Notes under the pieces: generated by a model
Database searches by the model: none
What the model was told of the DNA's origin: nothing
The model's input: only the letters and a program-made list of their open reading frames with translations
Shown here: positions 10,709-22,454 of the stretch, piece after piece
Position numbering within the stretch: position 1 is the first letter of the stretch
Layout of the letters: every line of letters starts with the position of its first letter
Assembly: GCF_963678635.1 (NCBI RefSeq)
Contig: NC_087068.1
Coordinates: 26,786,318-26,850,317 of the forward strand
Length of the DNA: 64,000 nucleotides
Direction: 5' to 3'
From: Symsagittifera roscoffensis
Lineage: Eukaryota; Xenacoelomorpha; Acoela; Convolutidae
Made by a program: the position numbers and the translations under genes

Positions 10709-13700
10709 GTAAGTCTTTAAAAAGTAAATTAGATGATTTGATTGCTCGTTCCGATGTTTTTTGCTGTTTTGCTTGGCGTGTTGACGCTCAGTGAACCATC
10801 CTCAAAAAAACTGTACTTAAGATCAAAAGTTCATGTGCTCACACGCACCCAACCCACTGAATACAACACAGCGGGCTAAAAATTTCATCATAGCCGAATA
10901 AATTGTGACTAAGGACCCCTCAAGATTTCTGAACTTTATTTTGCTGAGAGCAGGCGTTACTGATTCACTATCATGATCACTAAAAGTAAACATCAAATCA
11001 AACACTCAAATATTTGGTTCGAACTTTACATCTATTACTAATCATTATTGGATAATTTTCATACTAATTCTCTATTTACAAATTCTGTAACTCCTTACGC
11101 GAAAATTTATTTTCCTTCATTCATTTATTACTGTTATTAGCGAATCAATGATGGAGCTGAACTTGGACGATTTGAGACGTCGGCTGATTCACAAAATAGA
11201 GCTAGAGGTCAAAGAGACTTTCGAGTCCTACTCCACTCGGGATGATTTCCTCCTTCGTGCGAGAGGGGAAGAAGGAGGAGGAGGGGACAGCAATTATGGG
11301 GGGTCAATGACCGATTTGAACTCTGCATCTGTGGGGGAGGGGGTTATTCCGGAACAGCACCAGGCGGATGAAGTCGAGAAGTACAAAGAAAAGCCAAAGT
11401 ATGAAAAAATGTTGATGTTCTAGCACGACTATGGTTTAAAATATGTACCACAACGCCTTTTTTGGCCCGCATTTTCAAAGAATTCTGCGGCGCAAAAAAT
11501 TTGGTCAATCTAGGGTCTTTATAGTGATTTAGGAGAGCTCAGAAAATTCATTTAATAAAAGCGTAACAAAATGGCAAACTAACAAAATTTGAGCTTAGGG
11601 TGTCATCTTCAAAGGACTATCAAAAATCTCCTCAAAACGAGTATTATGCCAAATTTTTACTAAAATGTGCTAGCTAGATTGGGAAAACTTAAAGACGGTG
11701 TATAACACTCCGTTTGCAAGTTGCCAACTACGGTAAAGTTGTGCGCACGCAGAAAAGGCAAGTTCTGCAACGCGCACACAGAAAAAGCAAGTTGATTCCG
11801 ATAAAGCGATTTAATTCCGGTAGCTTTCTTGAAAAATCATATATTGGTGTTGTTGTTTAGGAGATTTGCGAGCAAGCAGTTCAAGCCTCGAGAGTCGATT
11901 TTGAGTGTGTTGTTGAGACAGAGCAAGAACATCAGGACCATCTACAACATCTTCGCCGCCATCCTCATCCACCTCTTCATATCCACATGTGTCAACGACT
12001 GGATCAACAGCAGATCAATTGTCCAGAACATGGAGGCCAGTCTCATTTTTCCTTTTTTCACCCAATTCCACCGTTTTTTAACCACAGAAAAACAATCATT
12101 TCGAAGCTTGGTGGGGCATAGCTCAATAGGTACTTAATAGGTACGTAAATCATGCGCCGGGTTCTCCAACGATTGTGGAACACCAAAATTCTTAATTTTA
12201 AATTAGTCCCAAACCCAATGTTAGTCTCAGAATGAAAAAATTACCCAATTAGTCGCATATTCAGCCGGCTATTTTCTGTTATAAATGTATAAAACTCTAC
12301 AATTTTAAGGTTCCGAAGAGATCAAAATTTGGTATTTAAACACAAAGTTTGAGAAGCATCAGCCCTGGTAACTTGCTTTCTTCGAGGGAATGACCGCCCA
12401 AAGAAAAAAGATGGTTGCTCAATGGATCCCAATTGGAAGGGGAGGGAGATTTGTCATTATGTCGATTTTGCAAGCACTATTTACGATTTTTTAAAATTTC
12501 AGCGCAAAAGGAAAAATGAAAAAAAATTCAAAAACAGCACCAAATTGAGAAATAAAAAAATTGGAGCTTTCAGAGTATTTTTCTGTTGCTGTGTAGATAA
12601 TCTGGTGGAACTTTGGCAACTTCCCCACTGTTGTTTCCATCTGGCTGATGATGATGGTGTCCACCCTTCTGGTAGTCTATCCACTCTACAACTTCTGGGC
12701 CACCACCAGGCAGGGCTGCCGCACAAAGTCGTTAATAAGGAGCAAATAGTAATAAAAACAACCGTTCGCAGTTCATGTTTACAGAAAAACATGGGTTGGG
12801 GTTTGGCTTAATTTATTTGAGCCAAAAATATCCAAAATTGAAGTCCAAAATTGAATTTCCAAAATTAGTGAAGTTTGCTTTTAGTGGTTATGTATGTCCA
12901 CTGGTATCATGGCATAAAATTACTGCGATTTTATCATTCAACGATGATGGTGTTTTTTTTCAGTTTTAAAGAAAAAATTAAACCTTTGGAAAATTTTTAA
13001 AAGCGAAGTTACGATGAAATAAAGCAACCCTGCCATTGCAACAGAAGGGCGCTTTTGAAAGATGAGCGGGTGTTCGACTGTGTTTTTCTGGCGCTGTACT
13101 GTGGCTACCAAATTGGGTTCTTCATTCTGCCTGCCTATATGTGCAGAGTCACATATCAAGTTAGAAAATTATCAATTTACATTTTAAGGAAGCTTTAACA
13201 AAAACTATTCAGAACGTTATACTAAGTACAAAAATATAGCTAGAATATAAAACGGCTTATAGGATGATTTGGACTGCATTAATGAAATTGATGAGAAAAA
13301 TCACTCAAACAGCATCCAGTAAAAACTGCCTAAAGTTGTTGATTTTAGCTATTAAAAATTCCCGAAGCTGAAACTTCTGATAATAACCACATGTTTCTGT
13401 TAGCAAAAAATGGAAAATGCAAAGCGTATGTTGATGTTCAACTTACGATTTAGAGAGCAGAGTTTGCTTTTCCAAGAAACAGTCGAAATCGAAAGCGCTT
13501 CAGCTGCTAGTCAAGTCAATTCAAATAACAAAATAGCAACAGGGATAGCTGGTTGCTGTGGTACCAGCACAAAAAGTTCCGTTTATATTCTTAAAAAATA
13601 AATAAAAGTTATTTCATGTTTTTTTTCTAAATATTGTTGATTTTCGTGAGTGTTGTGATGAAAGGATCTGATGTTTTAATGTTAATTAAAATCTCAAACT

Positions 13701-16700
13701 GTCAGTGGCGACACGTGATGATATAGTAATATTATAGCTAGTTCGGCTTTAAAAAGTCTTTTAAACATATATTAACTCTTTCAGTTTCAATTGGAAATTC
13801 AAAATTGCAAAAAAATTCCTTGTCAATGCGTATTCAATCACTTTCGATGACAACTTGTTCGTACAACCCGTCCTGATAAGAAATGGATTGAAATCAACCT
13901 AATACAGACAATATAGCAACAATCGATTGATTGATTTAAATTGATTTAAAATCGATGAAGTTTGAAAAAAAAAGTTTCAAGACTCAACTTCAATAGATGT
14001 CAAATGCTATCAGAATCATAATTTTTTTATGTCGATGTAATTTGGCTAAGAATTACTAAATATTGGAACATGTGAGTAAAAAAGAATTTTCGGTCCTAAC
14101 AGCACTGATTTCCTTGTATTGTTTTTTCATGCCGATACTTACTTAAAAATTTCAGATTCAATCTTTCAATTTAAATCACTGCATGAAAGTTCCAAAACAA
14201 ATTAACATTTTTTAAATTTTTTTTTAATTTTGAGTAAAACTTTTGAGTTCTTTTTGTATTATTTTTCTCATTTTGAGCCCACAAATCAATGAAAGAAAAT
14301 TGTTTATTAATTATGCTTTTTAGATTTTGAAGTTGCTGGAAAATACTTATTGTATAACAAAACATTTCAGATTTGTGTTTTCAAATTTTGTTACAGCATA
14401 ACTTCCAAAAAAAATCATCAATCAATCAACTCCTCTAGGAATTAAGTGATCACTGTTTCGCAATACTTTTAATATCTAGAATGGTATAACATTGTGATAT
14501 GCGCCCTTAAAAATATTTGATTTATTCCAGAAACTCTATCCTCCAGAGAATTCATTGAAGGAAAATTTATCTTGCAAAGCATTTTTATCTGTTTTTCAAA
14601 TCTGAATGGCGAAACGCGAGCTGATAATTCGATACCAAGAAACAAATTTGATTTTTTCTTAAAACTCTGCCATCCTAATTAGCTGTCTTATAATATAAAC
14701 AGAAGCGAAGTTACACTTCGCTTACACAAGCAAAAAATATGACCGATAACGCTACTGGGAGAAACTGAATGAGTAAAACTTTGAGTCTTCAAAATTTTTA
14801 AGTGAGGCACGCCAATTATGACGCATTAGCAGTACCAGCCAATTTGAATTTTTTTTACCGTCTTAGATGCCTCATTTTATTGAGCAGTCTATGGAGCAGT
14901 AATAACATGAAAAAAAATAAATGTATTGAAAATAAAATGATTAAAGAACCTTCAAAAATGTCTAGTTTTAAACTCGAAATTTGTCTTAAGAAAAAAACCA
15001 CCCGAGCACAAATCTTCCGTTACTTTCGTTACGAAAATCGGAACAATATTAGTCTGTGTTAAAACCTTAGCATTGGCTGTACTTAATAGCTGGTTATTGA
15101 TCAAAATGAACACTTTCAAATGAACACATTTTATCGCAACAATATGTGCGACTTAGGTTGGAAAAAAAGATAGTTCATACTATAACACTTATAACACAAG
15201 CATTGCTTGTGTAAACGCATATTGAAAGACAAAATCAAAATAGACTAATGTCGATTACGTGGTGGAGCATAAGAAAGGTACTTTGAGTCAAAGGTTTTTA
15301 GTTTGACGAACCTCCACCATGGCTGCATAACCTCTACCATAGCAGACTGTTTTTCTCACGTAATTGGCATCAGGTACCTTGAAATTATATCATTTAAGAG
15401 AAAATGATGATTTGTTTTTTGCTTTCCATATGCCGCGTGGAACCTGCTTTAAAATGGAGTTTTGTTTTCAGCTTCCTCCTGCCTCAACCCTCATTGTGAT
15501 ATTGGAACAACTTCGACTCCTCATGAAGGTACAGACTTTTCGAAGGGTGCAAAATTTATGCCTTTATATCATTTCAAATGTGTTTCAAAAAACGTGCGTC
15601 AAGTTTTGGTTAATATTTTGCTTTCTAAAAGATCAAATAAAATTGGGTGTCAAAAACAAGGTTTCAATTTTTGTTTAACTTTGGTTTTCCTCCAAAAATT
15701 GTTTGTTAAAATGTGAAAGATTAGTTAATTTAGGTGCACTCGTTCGTGCGCGAAAACATCCCCCGATCAATGAGATATGACCCTAAGAAGAACGTTACCA
15801 CTCCTACAGGGATGTTAAACGTCATCTAATTTGTTGAACCAAAGATCGTTCAAACTACTTTCAAATTATTGAATGGTAAAAAGAATTCCAATAATCACGC
15901 CATTTTCGATTACCTAGACTGTCTGAAAACTAAATAAACTCGATATTGACTGATACGAGAATAATTTGTAATTTGCTAGCCCAAAAATCTTCAGATTTCA
16001 AAGTTTTTTGTAAAATTTTTAAACATCCCTGCGGTTTCCCAATTGCAGTCGACGATAGTGAGGAGAGTCAGCAACTGGAGAACATCGCATGTCCCAATTT
16101 CTCCTGCTACCTCTACTTCTTATTCGCACCCACTTTGCTGTACAGGTAGAAAAACACTATTGTTTAATTTTCACTCAGAAATTCACTCAAAAATAAACTG
16201 ATTTGGATAAAAAGTGAAGTATGGATAGCAAAACATGCACACATGAAATGATTTTTTTAAGTCATTTTGATCGTCTCTCAGAAAAGTGCTCTAGGACAAG
16301 GCGGATTTTGGAGACAAATGGTAGGACATGCTTGTCTTGTTTTTGATTCCGCAGACAAATGCCTTTTTGCAGTTGGAGTAAACTGAAGCGAAGTGTTGCT
16401 GGATTCCACAGACAAAAGATAACCTGTCGCCGGTTCTTCTCGACACCGGGGAAACTTTTTGAAAAAAAAATTTTAATATTTGAATCACGACTGAAAAAAA
16501 TTTTTTTTATGATATATCACTCAACCCAGTCCGATGATTGTTTTTGGTACCTGATATTGGGCGGAAAACAAAAAAAAAGGAAAAAAAATAGAAGAAACTT
16601 GAACACGCCCAATACAAAGCTCTTCCCCATTTTCAATGCTCGGGCAAAAAAGATTTCCATTGCTGTGCAAGTATCGAATCTGAACGGAAGCCTTATAAGC

Positions 16701-19700
16701 AAGTGGATACAAACGGAAGTAGGGGTAATAAAACATACACGCGTGAATCGATTTTTGGAGTCATTTTTGATAGTCTCTAAGAAAAATGCACTAAAACTCG
16801 AGTCATTGCAACGTCAAGTTCAGGTACTTAGGTAAAGATTTGGATTTCGCATACATTGTCCCTGGAATCTGCATTACTTGCGGTGGATTCCGAAACATCT
16901 CGAAAAGCCTTTGAAGTCAGAAATCTGATGGAATCGAAGGACAAATGCTTAAGAACTAGGCGCAAAAACTGAATCTTAGTTAGCGAGCAAAAACTTTGAA
17001 CCTAGTGACAAGGCGGATTTTGGAGTCAAATGCTACGAAACCCTTGTCTTGTTTTTGATTCCGCAGACAAATGCGTTTTTGCAGTTGGAGTAAGCTAAAG
17101 CAAAGTGTTGCTGGTTTCCACTGACAAAAGTTGACTATCGGCATTTTGCGTAGGGATCAATTGAATTTGGAATTCACAAACAAAATCTCTGCAAAAAAAA
17201 CATAGAAAAGATGTGTTCATGGAATCTAGACGCGTGAAAGCACGAATATGTTCTAAGTTATAAGACCGAGTTTGGCGTCGTATTGGTTAGCAAAGATTGT
17301 AAAGTTGAAGGGAATTGGTAAATAGATTAAACCCATAGACATTCTAATCATACTCAAAAAAATTTCATGGTGTTTCAGAAAAAAACGTTCTCTCAATTTT
17401 GACTCCAAACTGCCATATTTTTTATTGACAAATTGAAATAAAAGCAATTTAAAACAAAGATAGTCGACGATAGTGAGGAGCAATTTAAAACAAAGATAGT
17501 CGACGATAGTGAGGAGAGTCAGCAACTGGAGAACATCGCATGTCCCAATTTCTCCTGCTACCTCTACTTCTTATTCGCACCCACTTTGCTGTACAGGTAG
17601 AAAAACACTATTGTTTAATTTTCACTCAGAAATTCACTCAAAAATAAACTGATTTGGATAAAAAGTGAAGTATGGATAGCAAAACATGCACACATGAAAT
17701 GATTTTTTTAAGTCATTTTGATCGTCTCTCAGAAAAGTGCTCTTTCTACTGCATTGTAAGATTAGAGAATTATCCAATCACGTAAAAAATTTTTGGAAAT
17801 AATTTAATGTCGTTTTTAAAAGTTTTTAGTTGAAAAAACACTGAAGCGAAGTGTTGCTGGATCCCTCAGACAAAAAATAACCTGTCGCGGGTTATTCTCG
17901 ACACTGGGGAAACTTTTTAGAAAAATTTTAGTGTTTGAATCACGACTGAAAAAGATTTTTTTTATGATATATCACTCAACCCAGTCCGATGATTGTTTTT
18001 GGTACCTGATATTGGGCGGAAAACAAAAAAAAAGGAAAAAAAATAGAAGAAACTTGAACACGTCCAATACAAAGCTCTTCCGCATTTTCAATGCTCGGAA
18101 AAACAAAGATTTCCATTGCTGTGCAAGTATCGAATCTGAACGGAAGCCTTATTAGCAAGTGGATACAAACGGAAGTAGGGGTAATAAAACATACACGCGT
18201 GATTCGATTTTTTGTAGTCATTTTTGATAGTCTCTAAGAAAAGTGCACTAAAACTCGAGTCATTGCAACGTCAAATTCAGATACTTAGGTAAAGATTTGG
18301 ATTTCGCAAACAATGTCCCTGGAATCTGCATGACTTGCGGTGGATTCCGAAACATCTCAAAAAGCCTTTGAAGTCAGAAATCTGATGGAATCGAAGGACA
18401 AATGCTCAAGCACTAGGCGCAAAAACTGAATCTTAGTTAGCGAGCAAAAACATTGAACCTAGTGACAAGGCGGATTTTGGAGTCAAATGCTACGAAACCC
18501 TGCTACGAGTTTGGAATTCACAGACAAAAGCTCTGCAAAAAACATGCAAAAGATGTGTTCATGGAATCTAGACGCGTGAAAGCACGAATTTGTTCTAAGT
18601 TATAAATTCAAGTTTGGCGTCGTATTGGTTAGCAAAGATTGTAAAGATGAAAGGAATTGGTAAATAGATTAAACCCATAGAAATTCTATTCATACTCAAA
18701 AAATTCTCATGGTGTTTCAGAAAAATAACTTTCTCTCATTTTTGACTCCAAAGTGCCATATTTTTTGCTGACAAATTGCAATAATAGCAATTCAAAACAA
18801 GGATAGTCAGTTGCTGTGCAAGTAACACACAAAATGTTCCGACCATTATATTAATTCGATTAAAAATAATAGTGATAGATTTAAAAAAAAAACATTCTTT
18901 TTGATGCGTTAGTGTCCTTTTTACTGCATTGTGAGATTAGAGAATTATCCAATCACGTAAAACTTTTTTGGAAATAATTTTATGTCGTTTTTAAATTTTT
19001 TTAATTGAAAAAAAAACTGAAGCGAAGTGTTGCTGGATTTCTCAGACAAAAAATAACCTGTCGCGGGTTCTTCTTGACACTGGGGAAACTTTTTGCAAAA
19101 ATTTTTAATGTTGCTTGAATCACGACTGAAAAAGTTTTTTTTATGATATATCACTCAACCCAGTCCGATGATTCTTTGTGGTACCTGATTTTGGGCGGAA
19201 AACAAAAAAGAGAAAAAAAGCAGAAAAAACTAAAACACACCCGAATACAAAGCTCTTTCCCACTTTCAATGGTCGGAACAACAAGGATTTCCGGATGCTG
19301 TGCAATTACTGGATATAAACGGAAGTCTAAACAAGAATTTGATAAACAAGAAGTGAAGCCTAAATAAGAATTGTTTTCGATAGTAAGAGTCGAATACGCG
19401 TTTTTGACTAGTTTTTTTTATCGAAAAATAGTCGAAAAACAAAAAAAAGAACTTATTTTGCGTGCTTCAAATTTCATGGAGAATCTTTGTTTCCTTTTTA
19501 TAGGATATTTTCTGTTATTTTGAAGGCGTTAAAAGGGATTTTATGAGCCTGCTCACGAGCTTTATTTGCTCGAAATTGGACCGAACATTTATTTTTTAAT
19601 AAGGTTTTTCTCTGCGCTGTAGAGATTTTTCGGAAGTTTTGTAATTGGCTTCGAATCACGACTACAAAAGCAGCACTATGATTAATCACTCAATTTTTTC

Positions 19701-22141
19701 CCACATTTTCTGTGTACTTGATTTTATGTGGAAAACAAAAATTAGAAAAAAAAAACACGCCCAAATACAAAGTTCCTCCCACTTTTAGCTGTTGGAACAG
19801 CAAATACCATTTCAACGCTATTTCAAAAGTAGGGAATTTTAACGCCTTTCTTTGAGAAGGTATAAGAGAGGATGTTAAATTGCATAGGCACCGTTTTAGA
19901 GACTCCTATCCGATGACGGAATCGATTGACTGGAACTTCGTCAGATCCAACTTCGTCCAGACTTTAGTGTGCATATTATACACTGCCTTCATCTTCACAC
20001 GATTCATATTCCCCATTTTCTCAGGTGAGCTGAAGATTCAGAAATCGCGAAGGAAGATCATCAAAAAACAATTGCTGAAAACAAGTTCACCGAAAAATTT
20101 GAATAAAAAGCTTATGAATAACCCCAACTCAATCGTAATGAATATTTGGAGCAGATTTAAACGGTCCTTTTTTATTTGAAAAACAATACAGCAAACGAGA
20201 AAAAGTACCGTTGCATTGAAAAACCTTCAGTTCTAATTGAATTTAACAAAATTAACAAAAGAAACTACAAACAGTTTCGACTGTTTTGTTCAACTTGAGT
20301 CTTTCGTTTTCGTAGATTTCGTAGATGATGTAGATTTCAACTGTGTTTTTAGAGTTCGGCAACCACCAGTTCGACTGGGAGCACTCGCTGCAGTCTGTGT
20401 TCAGTATGGTCCTCCCAGGCACTCTCCTCCTAGTCCTCTTTCACTTCATGTTCCTCCACTCCTGGCTCAATGCATGTGCCGAGATGCTCCGATTCGCAGG
20501 TCAAAATTCCAAACTTGAAAAAATGATGTTAAAATAACAAAAGCAGCGTGTTTGGCGTATTTCTTCAAAATGCGTCTGCAGCGCAAAAAAACTCGAAATA
20601 GGGTCTTTATAGTGTTTTGGGAGGGCTTGGAAAATCTTTAAGAAAATCTTCAAATTCAGGGCTAATAATGTAAAATCAGAATGACTTATTGGGCGGATAC
20701 TAAAATAAAGTGTACAACAAAGACGTATGAATTCCGAACTATAGCACCAAATTCATGTAGTTTTCAAGGTATCAAAAAGTTTTAAATTATCTTGTGTTGA
20801 TCTTTCCCATAGTGAAAGCTTTAGTTTTGCAGATCGCATCTTCTACCGTGACTGGTGGACCTCCACCTCCTATGGACAGTACTACAGAACATGGAACGTC
20901 GTCGTCCACGACTTCCTCAAGGTCACAGTCCAAGACTTCACTTTTAAAGTCTTAACTTCGAATAAAATTAATTACTGTATGCTTATTTTATCATTTAAGT
21001 TTCTTCCATCCGTTAGAATTTCAAATATCTCAACTTTCGTCTGCCGAGCAAAAAGTTGTTCTTAAATTTTTTAAAAGCATTCTGAAAATGTATATGTTTC
21101 AAATAGAGGGATGCAAAACTACCGCGTATGCAAAGAACGCTGAAAAAGCTGAGGATGAAAATTGAGCTTCTTCATTGATTGAGATCCCTGGAAACTTGAA
21201 AGACATATGTAACAGAAAGAGTCAGTATATCCTTTATTTCTCTCACTGCAAATCCATCAGAACACTAAACTGTTTCTAAGACTCCTGTTTTCGTTCAGTT
21301 GCTTTTTTGTTCCATAAAGGTTTTTCATCTATGCTTTCAGGCGTACATCATGTACGACTCGGAGCTTCTTCTCGTGAGACTCCTTGGCAACAAGCGATCC
21401 AAACAAGTGCACTTCCTCTCTATTATGTTCACGTTCTTGGTGTCAGCACTGGTTCACGAGTATGTCATCATCATGGCCGTTGGCTTCTTCTTCCCCATTC
21501 TCTTTCTCATGTTCTCTGGGTGTGGCTTCTGGTTCATGATCCTCGTGCAGAATAACAGATTTGACAGGTAAGCTAACAATTTTTTTTCAAGAGTATACTT
21601 TGATGGCTTCAGAGAAGCAACGGTATTTATCTCTGTAGAGGAAGCAGAAGGCTACGTTTGCAGGAGCTTTGAAGCTACTGTACAGATGGTAATTAATTTT
21701 CAGACTTGATGGAAAATGGTAAAAGAATTCATCAGATCTGTGTTGGATTCTTGGGTTAGGCATGGCTAATATACAAAAACATAAAAACAGGCCGATGATA
21801 ATTTGAACAAAATAGGTTACATAGAGTGCATTCGGGAAGCTCGAAAAAAATTTTTGTCGACCTAGAAAAAGGGACTAAATATGAAACTTCTCTGGAAATC
21901 CCTTCTTAAAAAATCTTCGATCTGCTCCTCTTTATACACTACGAGTTATAACAGCAACAACTTTCAAAATCAGTTTAGGTTCCAGAATACTATCTTCTGG
22001 TTCCTGCTGACAATTGGGATGGGCGTACTTTTGAGCTGGTACTGTCAGGAGTGGTATGCACAGCAGAACTGTCCCCACAACGGAGAGTCCATTCTAGACT
22101 ACCTCATACCTCGATCTGTCGCCTGCTACTGGGGTAGTTGA
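10659..22141 (+). CDS. SOAT: Sterol O-acyltransferase (ACAT), MBOAT family, 13 exons
   Basis: The product esterifies sterols with long-chain acyl-CoA at the endoplasmic reticulum. Exons: 10659-10708, 11141-11398, 11861-12035, 12597-12727, 13045-13159, 15472-15528, 15734-15809, 16049-16145, 19900-20024, 20353-20499, 20833-20921, 21341-21567 and 21979-22141, giving about 569 aa (human SOAT1 is 550). Recognisable blocks in order: [85 protein letters not shown]; the family signature FYRDWW (414-419); [21 protein letters not shown] with the catalytic His near 479; and SWYCQEWYA at the C-terminus. [13 protein letters not shown] and [10 protein letters not shown] favour SOAT over DGAT1. Phases match at all joins, but the ends of exons 3 and 7 lack GT donors (GC and GG), and the donor of exon 4 is weak. 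Confidence 0.9.
11141..11398 (+). CDS. SOAT: SOAT exon 2: cytosolic N-terminal region
   Basis: Acceptor TTATTAG, donor GTATGA. The exon encodes a hydrophilic N-terminus with an amphipathic stretch ([20 protein letters not shown]) and a Gly-rich acidic segment. SOAT proteins have a variable cytosolic N-terminus, so similarity to relatives is not expected here. Confidence 0.75.
11440..11560. repeat. Short dispersed repeat (paired with 20535-20640)
   Basis: 'tagggtctttatagtg' and adjoining sequence occur just after exon 2 and again at 20595 after exon 10 in the same orientation, with 'gcgcaaaaaa' upstream in both. This is an intronic repeat family. Confidence 0.5.
11861..12035 (+). CDS. SOAT: SOAT exon 3: first membrane segment
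   Basis: The exon encodes [14 protein letters not shown] and [19 protein letters not shown], matching the start of the SOAT catalytic region. Alignment with human SOAT1 places the exon end after ATG GAG, where the intron begins GCCAGT; no in-phase GT donor is available. Confidence 0.8.
12597..12727 (+). CDS. SOAT: SOAT exon 4: second membrane segment
   Basis: After a GTGTAG acceptor the frame reads [20 protein letters not shown], matching the SOAT YAFGKFPTVVW block. An in-frame stop directly upstream fixes the acceptor. The donor AAA|GTCGTT is weak but gives the right phase. Confidence 0.8.
13045..13159 (+). CDS. SOAT: SOAT exon 5: third membrane segment
   Basis: The exon encodes [20 protein letters not shown], corresponding to the LFMIFQIGVLG helix of SOAT1. 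It ends CAA|GTTAGA in phase 0. The acceptor (GCAACAG) is chosen for phase; an AG 19 bp further in is possible. Confidence 0.68.
13160..15471. other. SOAT intron 5, with a satellite-related fragment
   Basis: A 2.3-kb AT-rich intron. At 14870-15060 it contains a diverged copy of the array subunit ('cacccgagcacaaatcttcc', 'tactttcgttacgaaa'). Short hairpins lie at about 14703 ('gaagcgaagttacacttcgctt') and 15192 ('acacaagcattgcttgtgt'). No exon seen. Confidence 0.55.
15472..15528 (+). CDS. SOAT: SOAT exon 6: LPPAS...LEQ block
   Basis: A 57-bp exon, phase 0 at both ends, encoding [19 protein letters not shown], which is almost the SOAT1 LPPASRFIIIFEQIRFVMK. Acceptor TTTTCAG, donor GTACAG. Confidence 0.9.
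15734..15809 (+). CDS. SOAT: SOAT exon 7: HSFVRENxPR block
   Basis: After AATTTAG the frame reads [13 protein letters not shown], matching SOAT1 AHSFVRENVPRVL. The following exon needs one leftover base, but no GT donor in that phase exists before the stop codon. The end given here (intron GGATGT) is the best phase solution and is uncertain. Confidence 0.7.
16049..16145 (+). CDS. SOAT: SOAT exon 8: [10 protein letters not shown] block
   Basis: Strong acceptor (TTTCCCAATTGCAG). The exon encodes an acidic loop, then [13 protein letters not shown], the active-site-facing block of SOAT enzymes. Donor GTAGAA. At 97 bp it is not a multiple of three, so it cannot be skipped or used twice without a frameshift. 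Confidence 0.9.
16293..19800 (+). repeat. Intronic repeat cluster in SOAT intron 8
   Basis: A segment beginning 'tgaagcgaagtgttgctgga' recurs at 16383, 17841 and about 19018, followed in each copy by 'tttatgatatatcactcaac' and 'gtacctgat(a/t)ttgggcgg'. A more diverged copy lies at 19645-19800. Sub-repeats such as 'gacaaggcggattttggagt' occur near 17007 and 18463. The same family occurs near 28795 and 42405 outside this gene, so it is a dispersed element that has expanded locally. Confidence 0.8.
17500..17596 (+). pseudogene. Duplicated copy of SOAT exon 8
   Basis: The 97-bp exon and about 148 bp of downstream intron recur exactly 1451 bp downstream, up to about 17743. The donor (CAG|GTAGAA) is intact. 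An AG is present at the 5' side, but the pyrimidine tract is replaced by 'aatttaaaacaaagat', so acceptor strength is probably lost. A 36-bp direct repeat of the exon's first bases precedes it (17445-17480). Use of both copies would shift the frame. Confidence 0.75.
19900..20024 (+). CDS. SOAT: SOAT exon 9: RDSYP and membrane helix
   Basis: The exon encodes [20 protein letters not shown] and a hydrophobic helix ([20 protein letters not shown]). Acceptor CGTTTTAG, donor GTGAGC. The split Arg codon with exon 8 reproduces the YRDSYPR block of SOAT1. Confidence 0.9.
20353..20499 (+). CDS. SOAT: SOAT exon 10: [14 protein letters not shown] block
   Basis: The exon encodes a hydrophobic helix ([20 protein letters not shown]) followed by [10 protein letters not shown], matching SOAT1 LHCWLNAFAEMLRFGDR. 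Acceptor TTTTTAG, donor GTCAAA. Confidence 0.92.
20833..20921 (+). CDS. SOAT: SOAT exon 11: FYxDWW signature
   Basis: The exon encodes [19 protein letters not shown] and [11 protein letters not shown], the strongest SOAT signature. Acceptor TTTTGCAG, donor AAG|GTCACA. Confidence 0.95.
21341..21567 (+). CDS. SOAT: SOAT exon 12: catalytic histidine block
   Basis: The exon encodes [15 protein letters not shown], then [20 protein letters not shown], with the catalytic His near residue 479. There are about eight more residues between FYRDWW and this His than in human SOAT1. Donor GTAAGC. Confidence 0.93.
21979..22141 (+). CDS. SOAT: SOAT exon 13: C-terminus and stop
   Basis: The exon encodes [20 protein letters not shown] and ILDYLIPRS, matching the SOAT1 C-terminal GNGVLLCFYSQEWYARQHC. 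TGA at 22139-22141. Confidence 0.93.
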
Positions 22142-22448
22142 CGCTGCTTCACGGCAGAAGACGAGCACAAGCTGAATATCGAAGATTCTATAACTGGATT
22201 TTTTCTATTTTTAAAAAACTGAAGAAAACTGGCATCGGATTTCGAAGGTCGACTTCTGTAATCACCGGATGATATATTGATTACACAGTATCAGTTTATG
22301 ATTTCAAATAACAATATCGATGAACAATTAACCAAGTAGATGTTAACTAATGAATAAGATTAATTTAAGATTTTAGATTTTTTTTTTAAAATTTCACTTC
22401 AGTTGGTCATGATCTGTTTACCTAAAAACTAAGCAAGCAGCAGCACGA

Positions 22449-22454
22449 AATAAA
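22449..22454 (+). promoter_or_regulatory. Poly(A) signal of SOAT
   Basis: AATAAA about 310 bp after the stop codon and on the same strand, consistent with a short 3' UTR. Confidence 0.55.

Noticed and set aside
12499-12811. Overlapping open frames on both strands at 12.4-12.8 kb
   Set aside because: They are shadows of SOAT exon 4; the SOAT frame explains the codon pattern and similarity.
13410-13601. 63-codon plus-strand frame in SOAT intron 5
   Set aside because: It would break the SOAT alignment, and exons 5 and 6 already join in phase without it.
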